Shown: one piece after another, positions 17,394 through 27,458 of the stretch
Layout: each line of letters begins with the position of its first letter
Numbering within the stretch: position 1 is the first letter of the stretch
Assembly: GCF_016817355.1 (NCBI RefSeq)
Contig: NZ_JADOTT010000001.1
Span: 127,094 to 191,093, forward strand
DNA length: 64,000 nt
Direction of reading: 5' to 3'
From: Maricaulis parjimensis
Lineage (GTDB): Bacteria; Pseudomonadota; Alphaproteobacteria; Caulobacterales; Maricaulaceae
Notes under the pieces: generated by a model
What the model was told of the DNA's origin: nothing
Databases searched by the model: none
The model's input: the letters and a program-made list of their open reading frames with translations, nothing else
Translations under genes and position numbers: made by a program

Positions 17394-19847
17394 TCAGGGC
17401 GTGCCCGGGCCCCAGACGAAGGTGTTTTCACCGGACCCCAGATCCGCAGTCCGGCCTCGCCATTCGAACCTGCCCTCCAGCCCCTCTGGCAGCGTGATCC
17501 GGGCGGTGAGCGTATCACCTTCCAGCTCATAGATCGTGTCGATCCGGCCCAACGGGTGCATCATGGCGGCATCCACTGATGTCAGCGGTCCCAGGTGAGG
17601 CGCGATATGCACGCGGCTGAAACCCGGTGCCGCGGGCTGGATACCTGCGACATAGGTCAGCAATCCCGTCGTCGGGTGACCGCTCCAGGCATGCGTGTCC
17701 GAGCGCGACGGGTCCGGTGTTTCCGGGAAGGTCGTGAAATTCTGGCTCAGCATCTCCCGCCAGGGTGTCAGCATGTCGACATAGCGATCCGTCAGACCGG
17801 CATGGTCCATCGCCTGGGCGAGGTAGAAGGAGAAATAATAGGTCGAGCCAAGCATCCCTTCCGGCGGAGCGATTCCGCCTTCCGGACGGGTCACACGCTC
17901 CAACATGTCACGATGCTGGGCTTCCGGGATGATGTCGTAAAGCACAGGAAGAATGCCGGCATGCTGGCTGAAAATCGCCTGTTCGGGCGTGTCGGCAAAC
18001 AGGCCGCGTTCTTCGTTCCAGCAAGCGGTATTCAGACTGTCGCGGATGGCCTCTGCACGCTCCAGATAGACCGGTGTCAGATCGGCATTGCCCAGAGCGG
18101 TTTCCAGCTCGGCGGCATCCTGCAAGGCGCCGAAATACTGCATTGAGATCACGCAATGCTCCGGCCCGGTGCCGCCGCGCCATTCCCAGCCGCTGAGGTG
18201 ACCGACCCAGTCCACGAATGGCCAGCCCGAGGTTTCCTGGACCAGACCATTGGGGCCCAGATTTCCGGTATACCAGTCCAGAATCTCACGCGTACCCTGG
18301 AGATTCCGCTCGATCACGCTCGTGTCAGGCTGCCGCATCCAATAGTCGTGCAGCGATCCGATCCACAGCAGTGAGAATGGCGGGATCACATTGTCGCTGG
18401 TTTCCGGCCAGGCTGATTGGGGGAGATTATTGTTCCACCGCGAAGCATCGACAGCATCGAGGGCCTGCACCGCAAGGCGCGGATCACCCGAAACGTCGTA
18501 GGACAGAAGCATCTGGATTCGGGTATCGCCAATATATTGGAGCTGCTCCCAATACGCCGTGTCCATGTAAGTCTCATGGGCATCGAACAGCGCAGTGTCC
18601 CAACCGATCTGCCAGATCCGGTTCAGCTCGGAGTCATTGCTGACAAAGTGCCCGTTCTGTTCGAACGGATAGCCGGTTTCGAACGTATCGAACCGCTCCA
18701 GCGTGAGCGGTTCATCGCCGGTTTGCACCGTGATCTCGACAAACCGCCAGCCGCGCCACCAATAGGGGCCCAGGCGTTCATTCTCTCCGCCGTCAAGGAT
18801 CAGCGTGTCGGAAAGTCCACGGGCCAGCCCGTCATCCACGCGGGCCCGGTCCGTGTATCGGATCATCCGATTACCGCCGAACTCATTGGAAATCCGCGTT
18901 TCGTCACGCGGATCATACAGCGCTTCCACATAGGTCATCTCGACCTCTGCGCCGGCACCACCGCTTGTTTCCAGGACGGGATAGGCCGCCAGAACGCGGC
19001 CGGCATCGATCAGGATGTTCGCCTCAGTGTGAGGCGGTACCACGATAGCTGACTCCGGAAAGCCCGTGGCTTCCACGCCGGACGCGCGCACAACTTCTCC
19101 GCTCGAAATCGGCGTGTAGCGCATCTGTGGCAACTGGTCCTCGACAAGAGTGAGAGGCGTCGGCCGGCTGTCGAGCGGAATGGCTGCAGACCAGTCTCCA
19201 CCTGTGACGGAAACCCGGTTCCAACCATCCAGACGCTCCGAAGCCGTGATGGTCTCCGGCCCACCAGCGGCATAGTATCCACCGCCGACCTGTTCGATCG
19301 TCTGCCGCATGCCCGACCCGACAGTGCGGGACGCGTCGACGCGAACCTGCCAGTCCCCGGCATCTCCGAGTGAAACCGGCAGCGCCGTATCATCGGGCAT
19401 CAGGTAGAGACCGGTCCGGCCACCCGTTAGCTGAGCCAGAGCGGCGAACTCGCCATCATTCCAGACCTGGATAGCCAAGGCGTTCTCGCCTGCAACGAGG
19501 AATGGGGCGAGATCAATGACTTCATAGCGCCAATGTTCGTGGTCACCCCGGGAGGGACCGTCCGCAACACGTTCGCCATTCACGTAAAGAATGAAGCGGT
19601 TATCCGCACTGATGCGCACCGGAAAACTTTCAGGAAGCGCCTCCAATTCGACCAAGCGGCGGAACTGGAGCGAAATGGGCGTATTCGCTTCGTCGGCGGC
19701 GAGACTTGCAGCCGCCGTGATCCAGCCGGGTCCCGTTGCATCAACCGTCGCGACCGGGGCCGGTGCCACTGTCTGTGCGCTCTCACTACAGGCACCAGCC
19801 CACACAGCAGCCAAACACGTCGCCGCAAGCATCAAAGACCGTTTCAT
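17394..19847 (-). CDS. Alpha-L-rhamnosidase, GH78 family, predicted lipoprotein
   Basis: An 817-residue glycoside hydrolase. Signal peptide with lipobox AGAC (Cys20), N-terminal beta-sandwich domains to about residue 390, an (alpha/alpha)6 barrel around 390-740, and a C-terminal beta domain. In the barrel DTAYWEQLQYIGD places Asp429, Glu434 and Asp441 at exactly the spacing of the GH78 catalytic residues (D, +5 E, +12 D), although the intervening residues differ from the usual DCPxR. A later HAWSGHP block (His719) occupies the second active-site region. AGGGGAG precedes the ATG. It would cleave terminal alpha-L-rhamnose from flavonoid rutinosides or polysaccharides at the periplasmic or outer-membrane face. 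Confidence 0.88.
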   Translation of the reverse strand: MKRSLMLAATCLAAVWAGACSESAQTVAPAPVATVDATGPGWITAAASLAADEANTPISLQFRRLVELEALPESFPVRISADNRFILYVNGERVADGPSRGDHEHWRYEVIDLAPFLVAGENALAIQVWNDGEFAALAQLTGGRTGLYLMPDDTALPVSLGDAGDWQVRVDASRTVGSGMRQTIEQVGGGYYAAGGPETITASERLDGWNRVSVTGGDWSAAIPLDSRPTPLTLVEDQLPQMRYTPISSGEVVRASGVEATGFPESAIVVPPHTEANILIDAGRVLAAYPVLETSGGAGAEVEMTYVEALYDPRDETRISNEFGGNRMIRYTDRARVDDGLARGLSDTLILDGGENERLGPYWWRGWRFVEITVQTGDEPLTLERFDTFETGYPFEQNGHFVSNDSELNRIWQIGWDTALFDAHETYMDTAYWEQLQYIGDTRIQMLLSYDVSGDPRLAVQALDAVDASRWNNNLPQSAWPETSDNVIPPFSLLWIGSLHDYWMRQPDTSVIERNLQGTREILDWYTGNLGPNGLVQETSGWPFVDWVGHLSGWEWRGGTGPEHCVISMQYFGALQDAAELETALGNADLTPVYLERAEAIRDSLNTACWNEERGLFADTPEQAIFSQHAGILPVLYDIIPEAQHRDMLERVTRPEGGIAPPEGMLGSTYYFSFYLAQAMDHAGLTDRYVDMLTPWREMLSQNFTTFPETPDPSRSDTHAWSGHPTTGLLTYVAGIQPAAPGFSRVHIAPHLGPLTSVDAAMMHPLGRIDTIYELEGDTLTARITLPEGLEGRFEWRGRTADLGSGENTFVWGPGTP

Positions 19848-19902
19848 TTCACTTCACTCCCCTGAATTTCGCTTTTGCGATGAGTTGTTGTCGAGCGTCC
19901 CC

Positions 19903-22900
19903 TTACCGGGTGACACTCCAGGACACCGGTCCGATCAGTCCGGACGGACGCAAGGGTGCATCCGGCATGTAGGTGGGTGCCGCGGTGAAACTGATGGCGT
20001 CCGCACCCTCCTGCCGATCCCCGATCAGCCGGTTGACCCACAAGTTTGCGACCCGGATTTCGAGCGTGTTGGTGCCGGGCTCAAGAATTGGCGCAATGTC
20101 GAGCCGGTAGGGCGCACGCCAGACAATGCCGGCGCTCTCACCATTCACAATCACTTCTGCAACATCGCCAACTCGGCCAAGATCCAGCCAGACCTGATCG
20201 GCCTGGACCCCTGCTACGGGCATGTCAAAATGGGTGTCGTAAGACGCCACGCCGGAGAAGTAGCGAATGCCGTCCTGGTCAAAGGTCTCCAGCGCCCGCA
20301 AAGCGTTCATTTCGATCTGTTGGGGCGCGCCGCGACCAGGCTGGAAACTCACTGTCCAAGGTGCCAGATCCACGCTCAAAGCATGTTCTTCAGGCGTGAC
20401 AAGCTGCAATGCGCTTTGATCCGTGGGTCGCCGCAGCACGATGAAACGCGAGTCATTGGCCGGGATTGTGATCGGAATAACCGTCACTTCACCCTCTTGC
20501 CGGTAGCTGGCCGGTCGGACCTGCCCCGTTACAGCGTCCCAGATGTCCGGCGCGCGCCCGAGAGTGCGCAGACGGATATCGCCTGTGACTTCATCCTCCG
20601 TCGGATTGACCACAAAATAAATCTCCGCATCACCACTGGTGCGGTGTGCGAACATCAAGCCCAGGGCGGAGCCCGTGGAGCCAACCTCGAAGTCGGGCGC
20701 TACACCGATGGCCTCCAGCCCCGCCTCAATCCCTGTCTCGGGATGAACGTTTTCCAGGCTCCAGATACGGTCAACCAAGGCGCTGAACGCATGATCATCA
20801 TCCCCCAATGAGGGCGAAGCCACAGGCGGATTGCCCATGATTTGGGCTCCCGCCCTGGCCAGGCGGTGCAAGGCTTCAAGAACCGGCAGGGACATGTGTG
20901 CGCTTGTGCCGGACAGGGCAATGGCGCGATAGCGCGCGCCACCCGGACTGACCAGATCCCCATTGGGGGCAACGTCCAGATCGGCCAGCATGGCCGCATT
21001 GATGAAATCATAGCCGTAGCGGGTCGGCAGCTCTTCTTGAAAACCGGGCGTGTTGTAGAGCACGGTCAGCGGCGTGTCCTCGCCATAGAAGATCGCGACA
21101 TCGGACACATGCCGTCCCTGCTGGAGCAGATAGGCCCCGCGGGACATGTAATCGACCCATGGCCCGGCCATTTCGGCCCAGGTTTCATGCCGGTTGAAAT
21201 ACTGGCCGAAAATCGCCAGCGAGAGCCCGGGCTGGAGGTCATCCAGCGGCTGGTGGACCGAGGTATGAACCACCGGCCGGTTCACGCCGCTGACAAGCTC
21301 CAGATCGATGACATGCTGCAAGTCCGCGGGCGCGAAAGCCCAAGGCGAAAAGGCTGACGTCATGGATTCCGCGGCAACCAGATTCTGGCCGTAGAAATGC
21401 GCGACCGAAGCGGCCCCACGCATGTCAGCCAGCAATCCCTGTCGAGGCTGCCCGTTTTCGGCGAAGGTCCAGAGCGCGGACATCGGAATATCTGCATGGC
21501 GGCGCATGTCCAGCTCATCTCCCAGAACGGGACGGCCGTCCTCAAGCGCTTCGCCATAAACGATCAGCCCGTGTTCGTGGGCAACATCAGCAACGACGCG
21601 GTAGTGCACGTCTGACAGGAGTTCCGCCAGGGTCTGTCTGTAGTCGTACAGGAATTGCTCGGTCTGCTCGCTCGTCCCGATGATGGCTCCCGCCAGGGCC
21701 GGCAACCACGGACGCGCATCATAGCCGCGCCGCGCCTCAAACTCTTCCAGCATTCGCGGCGTCCAGTTCGACGGACCGATCTCGACGCTATCAGTCAGAA
21801 GCGCCGAAATTCCGCCTGGGCCAAACGCGTCCTCACCCACTACATCGGCGTAGCGCTGAAGATAGGTTTCCAGATAACGGCGCACTGCGTCAGCATCATA
21901 CTTGTCGACCTCAAGGCCCGTTGCCTCCGGAGACGCCGGATGATTGGTCTTGCCTGTCAGGGACCAGCCCATGCGGTAGATCCGCCAGCTCTGGCCGGCC
22001 GGAGGTGTCCAGTCCAGGCGGCCATCGGCCTGCAAGTACTCCGTCACATCGATCACCGCGTCGGGAACGGGACCGGAGACAAGGCGGGGGTCTTCCAGAT
22101 CGTGATAGCTCGGAGCGATGCCAAAGCCGGCGCGCAGCTCACTTTGAGGCATGAGGGTATTGGCATAGAGGCGGAATTCACCGACCGAAATGTGGGCAGG
22201 CCCGTCCATGGGCGGCACGCCCATATCCAGTTGCGCGCCCGGCACACTCCCCAGTGCACTCAGGGATGGCGTAAAATTGCTCGGGTTCAAGACGATCCGG
22301 AAGCGCTGCGCCATGACAGCATCAAAACTCACAGTCGTCGCGGCCTCTCCCAGCGGAATTTCCGTGATCGGGGTCCAACCCGCCTCAAGCTCGGCCTCGA
22401 GTTCCGGGTTGAAACGCGGCGGCCCGAAGGGCGGCAAGGCATGTTCAACATAGAGCCGCGCTGAACGGACCGTGACCGGCTCAGCAAAGCTCAGAATGAG
22501 GTCCGGTTGCGCGCTGGTTCCGGCTGGGTCGACTTGCACGCCGGTCGTCAGGGCCGCATCCAGCAAGGGCGCAGGCGAAGTCGTGGTGTGGCCCGTTTCG
22601 ACGTGAATCGGATCCGGAAGTGGCGCATGACTCAACGGCACTGCCAGGACCGCAATTTCGCCATGCGCCACAGGAGGTTCGGACACGGGTTCCGCGCCGA
22701 AAAAGCCGACAAAGCCGGCCGTCTGATACACACCGGTCTCAGTGGGGAGAGCACCCAACCGGTCTGCAACAGGCTCGCCGCCCGGAACGATGGTTTCGCT
22801 CCAGACAAGTTTCTTCATGCCATCCTCGGGAGACACCCAGGGGCCGCCGGTTTCGCTCCACCCCGGCGACGCGGCGATGGCAAATTCCAGGTCATAGTCT

Positions 22901-23286
22901 GCGGCCAGACGCACGGCGTGCCGGAAGACATCATTCCATTCGGGCGTCATGTAGACGAGACGCTCGTCAACCACTTGAGGTGTGCCAAGATTGGCGTCGA
23001 AATTCTGGACGCCCCCAATGCCGACGCGATGCATCCAGGCCAGGTCCTGCTCCACCCCATGGCGCGTGATATTGCCGTTCAGCCAATGCCACCAGACGCG
23101 CGGTCTCGCCGACTGAGGCGGATCGACGAAATCAGCCTCGGTCGGTCCGGACGCCTCGGCTTCCGCCTGCGTCCCCGCTTCCGGTCGCGGCATGACGCCC
23201 GCGCAGGCTGACACCATGCCCCCGAGAAGCACGACCGACGTCAAAAGGCGGGACGCCTTCAGCAAGCTTTTTATCGGTTCCGTCAC
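19903..23286 (-). CDS. Alpha-L-rhamnosidase, GH106 family, predicted lipoprotein
   Basis: A large (1127-residue) protein with a lipoprotein signal (VSAC). Immediately after comes the GH106 hallmark RVWWHWLNGNIT with the DLAWMHRVGIGGVQ turn, then ASPGWSETGGPWV and DGMKKLVW. A galactose-binding-like domain is inserted in the middle, and a C-terminal jelly roll ends in LEIRVANLWVNRLIGD. GTG 23286 is chosen because AGGGGA lies seven bases upstream; an in-frame ATG at 23301 lacks a ribosome site. It is 55 bp downstream of nothing but spacer from GH78 and is co-oriented. GH106 enzymes release L-rhamnose from flavonoid glycosides, pectin side chains or ulvan-like glycans. Confidence 0.9.
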   Translation of the reverse strand: MTEPIKSLLKASRLLTSVVLLGGMVSACAGVMPRPEAGTQAEAEASGPTEADFVDPPQSARPRVWWHWLNGNITRHGVEQDLAWMHRVGIGGVQNFDANLGTPQVVDERLVYMTPEWNDVFRHAVRLAADYDLEFAIAASPGWSETGGPWVSPEDGMKKLVWSETIVPGGEPVADRLGALPTETGVYQTAGFVGFFGAEPVSEPPVAHGEIAVLAVPLSHAPLPDPIHVETGHTTTSPAPLLDAALTTGVQVDPAGTSAQPDLILSFAEPVTVRSARLYVEHALPPFGPPRFNPELEAELEAGWTPITEIPLGEAATTVSFDAVMAQRFRIVLNPSNFTPSLSALGSVPGAQLDMGVPPMDGPAHISVGEFRLYANTLMPQSELRAGFGIAPSYHDLEDPRLVSGPVPDAVIDVTEYLQADGRLDWTPPAGQSWRIYRMGWSLTGKTNHPASPEATGLEVDKYDADAVRRYLETYLQRYADVVGEDAFGPGGISALLTDSVEIGPSNWTPRMLEEFEARRGYDARPWLPALAGAIIGTSEQTEQFLYDYRQTLAELLSDVHYRVVADVAHEHGLIVYGEALEDGRPVLGDELDMRRHADIPMSALWTFAENGQPRQGLLADMRGAASVAHFYGQNLVAAESMTSAFSPWAFAPADLQHVIDLELVSGVNRPVVHTSVHQPLDDLQPGLSLAIFGQYFNRHETWAEMAGPWVDYMSRGAYLLQQGRHVSDVAIFYGEDTPLTVLYNTPGFQEELPTRYGYDFINAAMLADLDVAPNGDLVSPGGARYRAIALSGTSAHMSLPVLEALHRLARAGAQIMGNPPVASPSLGDDDHAFSALVDRIWSLENVHPETGIEAGLEAIGVAPDFEVGSTGSALGLMFAHRTSGDAEIYFVVNPTEDEVTGDIRLRTLGRAPDIWDAVTGQVRPASYRQEGEVTVIPITIPANDSRFIVLRRPTDQSALQLVTPEEHALSVDLAPWTVSFQPGRGAPQQIEMNALRALETFDQDGIRYFSGVASYDTHFDMPVAGVQADQVWLDLGRVGDVAEVIVNGESAGIVWRAPYRLDIAPILEPGTNTLEIRVANLWVNRLIGDRQEGADAISFTAAPTYMPDAPLRPSGLIGPVSWSVTR

Positions 23287-23349
23287 GCCTTTTCCCCTCA
23301 TTGATCACACGCTCGCCGGCTCAACGACCGGCAATGGGTTCTGTTCTGG

Positions 23350-23382
23350 CAGCCTGCCGGACCCGCCAGGCCCGGCAGGCTG
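23350..23382 (-). repeat. Intercistronic stem-loop between GH3 and GH106 genes
   Basis: Perfect 11-bp arms (CAGCCTGCCGG and CCGGCAGGCTG) with an 11-nt loop, directly after the GH3 stop on the minus strand and not followed by a U-run. Same sort of element as at 17322-17370; probably an mRNA-processing or REP-like structure within an operon. Confidence 0.6.
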
Positions 23383-23390
23383 TGCCCGTC

Positions 23391-25586
23391 CTACGGTTCC
23401 AGGGTTTGGGCCGGCACGTCGGCCGTTCCCGTCAGTGCAGGTTCTTCCCCGGCACTTGCGGCCACGGCGACGCCATACTCTCCCCCGGCGATCTGCCAGG
23501 CATTCGCCTCGGAATCGAATTCGGCGAGCAGGCGCGCATCAACGGTGAGGCTGACTTCGGCACTGTCCCCCGGCTCGAGCACGACCCGGTCAAAGCCGAC
23601 GAGGCGCTGCAAGGGATGGCCCGCCGCGTCCGTCAGGTAGACTTGCGGAACATCTGCGCCCGCTCGATCACCGGTATTTTCCACTTCGAACGTCACCTGC
23701 AGGGTTTCGCCGCCCGTGACCTGAAGGTCGGAATAGGCAAAACTCGTATAGCTGAGGCCATGTCCGAAGGGGAAACGGACGGGTGTGCCCGTCCGGGCAA
23801 ACCATCGGTATCCGACATCGGATCCTTCCTCGTATTCCACCGTTACGGTTTCGCCCTCAACGGTGCCGAGCCCCGGAAGCGGAATGCGCAGATACTGGCC
23901 TTCAATCGGGAACGTCACCGGAAGGTGGCCCGACGGATTCACATCGCCGAACAGCACTTCCGTAATCGCTTGGGCGCCAGCCTGCCCGGGGTACCAGGCC
24001 GCCATGACGGCGCCGACTTCATCGATCCACGGCATGGCAACCGGGTTTCCGGTTTCCAATACGACAATCGTGTTCGGGTTCGCAGCGGCGGCCGCCGCCA
24101 CGATGGCATCCTGGCCATTCGGCAAGGTCAGATCAGGTTGATCGAAACCCTCGGCAGCATGGGAAGTCACAAACACAATGGCGATATCGGCCTGCGATGC
24201 AATGGACGCAGCAGAGGACGGATACTGGCCTGGGTCAAACCGAACCTGCGCCTCACCGGCCCGGGCCCGGATGGCATCCAGCGGCGCCCCCGGGAAGTAA
24301 CGCTCGGCCCGCCAGCCCGCCATCGAGCCATCGCCACCGATCGGAACCTCTGCGGCAAACCCGCCATCCGGAGTGACCTGTGAGGATCCACCTCCCGACA
24401 ACACGCCATAATTGGACCGGCCACCAATAACCGCAATGGACTGGGCCTGAGCCGTGAGGGGCAGCAAGTCTCCCTCATTTTTCAGAAGGACCAGACCTTG
24501 GCGCGCAGCCTCCAGCGCGAGCTGTCCATGCGCCTCCAGATCAACCTCCGGCGCCGGCTGCTCCTGGTCAATGCCGACGGAGTAGATGCCATAGAGAATG
24601 CGTTGGACCATCTCCGAGATGCGGGAGTGAGGAATGTCACCGCGCTCGACGGCGGCACGCAGGGGCGCATCAAACCAGACTTCGTCATCGAGTTGCTGGC
24701 CGGATTGCTGGTCCAGACCGTATTCCGCGAAGCGCCAGTCATAGACGGCACCCCAGTCTGACAGGACCCAGCCCTGATAGTTCCAGTCGCGGCGAAGCAC
24801 ATTGTTCAGGAGCTCATCATTGCCGCAGGCATAATGGCCGTTCACCAGATTATAGGCGCACATGATCGAGGCCGGCTGCCCCTCCTCAAGCGCGATCTGG
24901 AACGCCAGAAGGTCGGACTCGCGGTGTTCAGCCGGGTCGATGATGGCGTTGAATGTGTGACGATTGGTTTCCTGCCCGTTGAGCGAGAAATGCTTCACCG
25001 TGGTCACGACCCCGGCCTCTTGGGAGCCTCGGACAGACGCAGCAGCCATCAAGCCGGTCAGCAGAGGGTCTTCGGAGAGGTATTCGAAATTGCGGCCATT
25101 CCGCGGATCACGGACCAGGTTCATGCCGCCGCCAAGGAGGACGTTGAAACCTCGGCTGCGCGCCTCCAGCCCCAAAGCCCCGCCGATATCGTGCATCAGC
25201 GCCAGATTGAACGTCGATCCCATGGCCAACCCGCCCGGAAAAGCGGTGGCCGTGTCGCCCGGGCGAGAACCGAACGGGTTGGTGATCCCAAGGCTGGCGT
25301 CTGTCTCGCGCAAGGACGGAATACCCAGACGCTCCACACCCGGGATGTAGCCGGCACCGGGAACCGCATCATCAGGAAGCGGGTTCGGACGATCGCCGAA
25401 CTGCAGCGCCATGGGACCGTGGATGATGTTGAAGCGCTCATCATCGGTCATTGCCGCTTCGGCGAGGCGCGCGCGTTCTGCAGGATCAAGACTGGTATCC
25501 CGCCAGGGTTGATTGTCCTGAGCCGAAGCGGCCCCCAGGCAGGTGGCAAGTACAAGCGCGGATACGCCGATCCTGATCGTCATCAT
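23391..25586 (-). CDS. Beta-glucosidase-type glycoside hydrolase, GH3
   Basis: A 731-residue GH3 enzyme with a signal peptide ending near GAASAQ. Domain order is the (beta/alpha)8 barrel with KHFSLNGQE and the nucleophile Asp277 in the SDW motif (GWVLSDWGA), the alpha/beta sandwich (about 330-560), and the C-terminal fibronectin type III domain (VTFEVENTGDRAGADVPQVYL). Length and layout match exported beta-glucosidases. Placed between the esterase and GH106, it would remove the glucose that remains after rhamnose is cut from rutinoside or neohesperidoside. Beta-xylosidase or other GH3 specificities are possible. Confidence 0.92.
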   Translation of the reverse strand: MMTIRIGVSALVLATCLGAASAQDNQPWRDTSLDPAERARLAEAAMTDDERFNIIHGPMALQFGDRPNPLPDDAVPGAGYIPGVERLGIPSLRETDASLGITNPFGSRPGDTATAFPGGLAMGSTFNLALMHDIGGALGLEARSRGFNVLLGGGMNLVRDPRNGRNFEYLSEDPLLTGLMAAASVRGSQEAGVVTTVKHFSLNGQETNRHTFNAIIDPAEHRESDLLAFQIALEEGQPASIMCAYNLVNGHYACGNDELLNNVLRRDWNYQGWVLSDWGAVYDWRFAEYGLDQQSGQQLDDEVWFDAPLRAAVERGDIPHSRISEMVQRILYGIYSVGIDQEQPAPEVDLEAHGQLALEAARQGLVLLKNEGDLLPLTAQAQSIAVIGGRSNYGVLSGGGSSQVTPDGGFAAEVPIGGDGSMAGWRAERYFPGAPLDAIRARAGEAQVRFDPGQYPSSAASIASQADIAIVFVTSHAAEGFDQPDLTLPNGQDAIVAAAAAANPNTIVVLETGNPVAMPWIDEVGAVMAAWYPGQAGAQAITEVLFGDVNPSGHLPVTFPIEGQYLRIPLPGLGTVEGETVTVEYEEGSDVGYRWFARTGTPVRFPFGHGLSYTSFAYSDLQVTGGETLQVTFEVENTGDRAGADVPQVYLTDAAGHPLQRLVGFDRVVLEPGDSAEVSLTVDARLLAEFDSEANAWQIAGGEYGVAVAASAGEEPALTGTADVPAQTLEP

Positions 25587-25660
25587 GGTGTCTTCCCCGT
25601 TTTGTGTCCGCCTTTGGCGGTACGTTTGTGGCGATGGTCTGAATAGGTTTGGAGGCAGGT

Positions 25661-27316
25661 CTAGGGCGTGCCTCGGGTTTCGAGCTGGCCTTGCCAGAAC
25701 TGACGCTCCGCGGCCTCGGGATCGGAGACCAGTCGACAGGCAGCATCAATGAGATAGGTCTCTCGCCCGCTCAGGGTGTAGGGCCGCCATTGCGGCTGCC
25801 CTTCGACCGTTGGCACGCCCTGTCGTGCGAAGGATCCCCACAGCGAACTCATATTGTGTGCGGCCAGTCTTTGCTCCGGCGGGGTCGGGTTTCCAAAGAA
25901 TGACCCCATGCCCGGATTGCCGACATTGTTGAACTTCATCACGATGTCTGACGCATGCGGACTTCCGATCTCGAACTCCGTGCCCGGAAAGCGATCCGTG
26001 CTGTGATAGTCCAGGATGTATGCGTAGACGGGCGCCTGGCCCTCGGCGGCCTTCGCTTCGGCAACATGGACGGCCTGCGCCCGCCAGGGCATGGCGGTCT
26101 CGATGGCCATCAGGAGCTGAGAGGGCGTGGCGTCCGGACGCGACGCCCGGAAGGCCTCCAGCCAAGCGGCTGCATCGCTGCCATGACTGGCCGTCAACCG
26201 CGCGATCAGCCCCGCCTCATCGAGCGAAAATGCCTCTGGGTCACCGAAATGGAAGAAGACGGCTTCATCGCGGTTCGTGCCGATAATCAGCGGCTTGTTC
26301 GCTGAAATGGCCGGAGCATGCTCCTTGAACGGAACCTCCGGCAACACCTGGCCATCAATGACGGGCCAGAACCACTGGTCCCGATTGGCCGGCGGCTCTC
26401 CCGGCTCCCGAGACCCGGGCGGTAGCGGATTGTCGCCACCATTTTGAAAATTCAGCCACTGCTCGGCCGACAGATCGAGAAGTTCAGCCGGGTCATTCAG
26501 GTCGAACCAGCGCATCGCTTCGCGGGCGACATCTGTGGCCTGCTCCGGCGACCAGTCATTCGGTCCGATCGGGCTTTCAATGGACGCACGGGCAAACAAG
26601 GGGGCCGCTTGCGGCATGGCATAGAGGCAGCTGACTTTGCCGCCTCCACCGCTTTCTCCGAAGATTGTGACATTCTCCGGGTCGCCACCAAAAGCCGCGA
26701 TATTGCTGCGCACCCAGTCCAGCGCGGCGACCAGGTCCAGAAGCCCCGGATTGGCCGGGTAGTCGTCGCCAAGCAGACCGCCCAGATACAGATAGCCAAA
26801 CACGCCGAGCCGATGGTTGACTGCAACGACCACGACGTCCTGTTCACGCGCCAGATTGGCGCCGTTCTGGTATTCGCGAGCGCCTGAGCCCACCGTAAAG
26901 CCGCCGCCATGGCAATAGAACATGACGGGCCGGCTGCCCGACTGGGCATCCGGGGTCCAGATGTTCAAGAAGAGGCAGTCTTCGGAACTGGGCTCACCGC
27001 CAGGCCCCTGAACAGGCTGGATCGCCTGGGGACCAAATTGTGTGGCATCGCGGACACCGGACCAGCTGGCGGGCGGGGTCGGCGCGCGAAACCTTTGCTC
27101 CCGCCCGGAGACGGGACCCGCATAGGGAAGACCGCGAAAGACGCGAACGCCGCGCTCGACATCGCCACGCACCTGGCCGTATTGCGTCGCGACAGTCTGC
27201 GCATCGACGTCTCCAAAGGCCCGGCCCGTCAGGGCCGACATGCCCAAGCTGGCACCACCGGCCGCCAGGATAGCCCTGCGCGACAAACGCCCCTTCAACC
27301 AAGAATGGGTGTGCAT
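25661..27316 (-). CDS. Tat-exported type B carboxylesterase
   Basis: A 551-residue carboxylesterase/cholinesterase-family enzyme. The N-terminus is a twin-arginine leader (LSRRAILAAGG, Arg13-Arg14). It has the EDCLFLNIW motif, the oxyanion loop (CHGGGFTVGS), the catalytic Ser222 in FGESGGGGK, and a His-containing stretch near GSPHASDI in the C-terminal half. It is the promoter-proximal gene of the minus-strand glycosidase operon and probably removes acetyl or hydroxycinnamoyl groups from glycosides before sugar removal. A relative with a lipoprotein signal instead lies at 31244. Substrate is inferred. Confidence 0.9.
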   Translation of the reverse strand: MHTHSWLKGRLSRRAILAAGGASLGMSALTGRAFGDVDAQTVATQYGQVRGDVERGVRVFRGLPYAGPVSGREQRFRAPTPPASWSGVRDATQFGPQAIQPVQGPGGEPSSEDCLFLNIWTPDAQSGSRPVMFYCHGGGFTVGSGAREYQNGANLAREQDVVVVAVNHRLGVFGYLYLGGLLGDDYPANPGLLDLVAALDWVRSNIAAFGGDPENVTIFGESGGGGKVSCLYAMPQAAPLFARASIESPIGPNDWSPEQATDVAREAMRWFDLNDPAELLDLSAEQWLNFQNGGDNPLPPGSREPGEPPANRDQWFWPVIDGQVLPEVPFKEHAPAISANKPLIIGTNRDEAVFFHFGDPEAFSLDEAGLIARLTASHGSDAAAWLEAFRASRPDATPSQLLMAIETAMPWRAQAVHVAEAKAAEGQAPVYAYILDYHSTDRFPGTEFEIGSPHASDIVMKFNNVGNPGMGSFFGNPTPPEQRLAAHNMSSLWGSFARQGVPTVEGQPQWRPYTLSGRETYLIDAACRLVSDPEAAERQFWQGQLETRGTP

Positions 27317-27458
27317 GCGTCCTCCTCATTCGGCAAAGCCGACATCTGGCCCTATTGCGACTCTGGCCGGCAGTACCTTCCGGGGAGGGCAAGCCGACAG
27401 GACGAGAGCTCTCTTGTGGGACGGCACACTCACACGATGTCAGGCAAGTTTCAATAGT

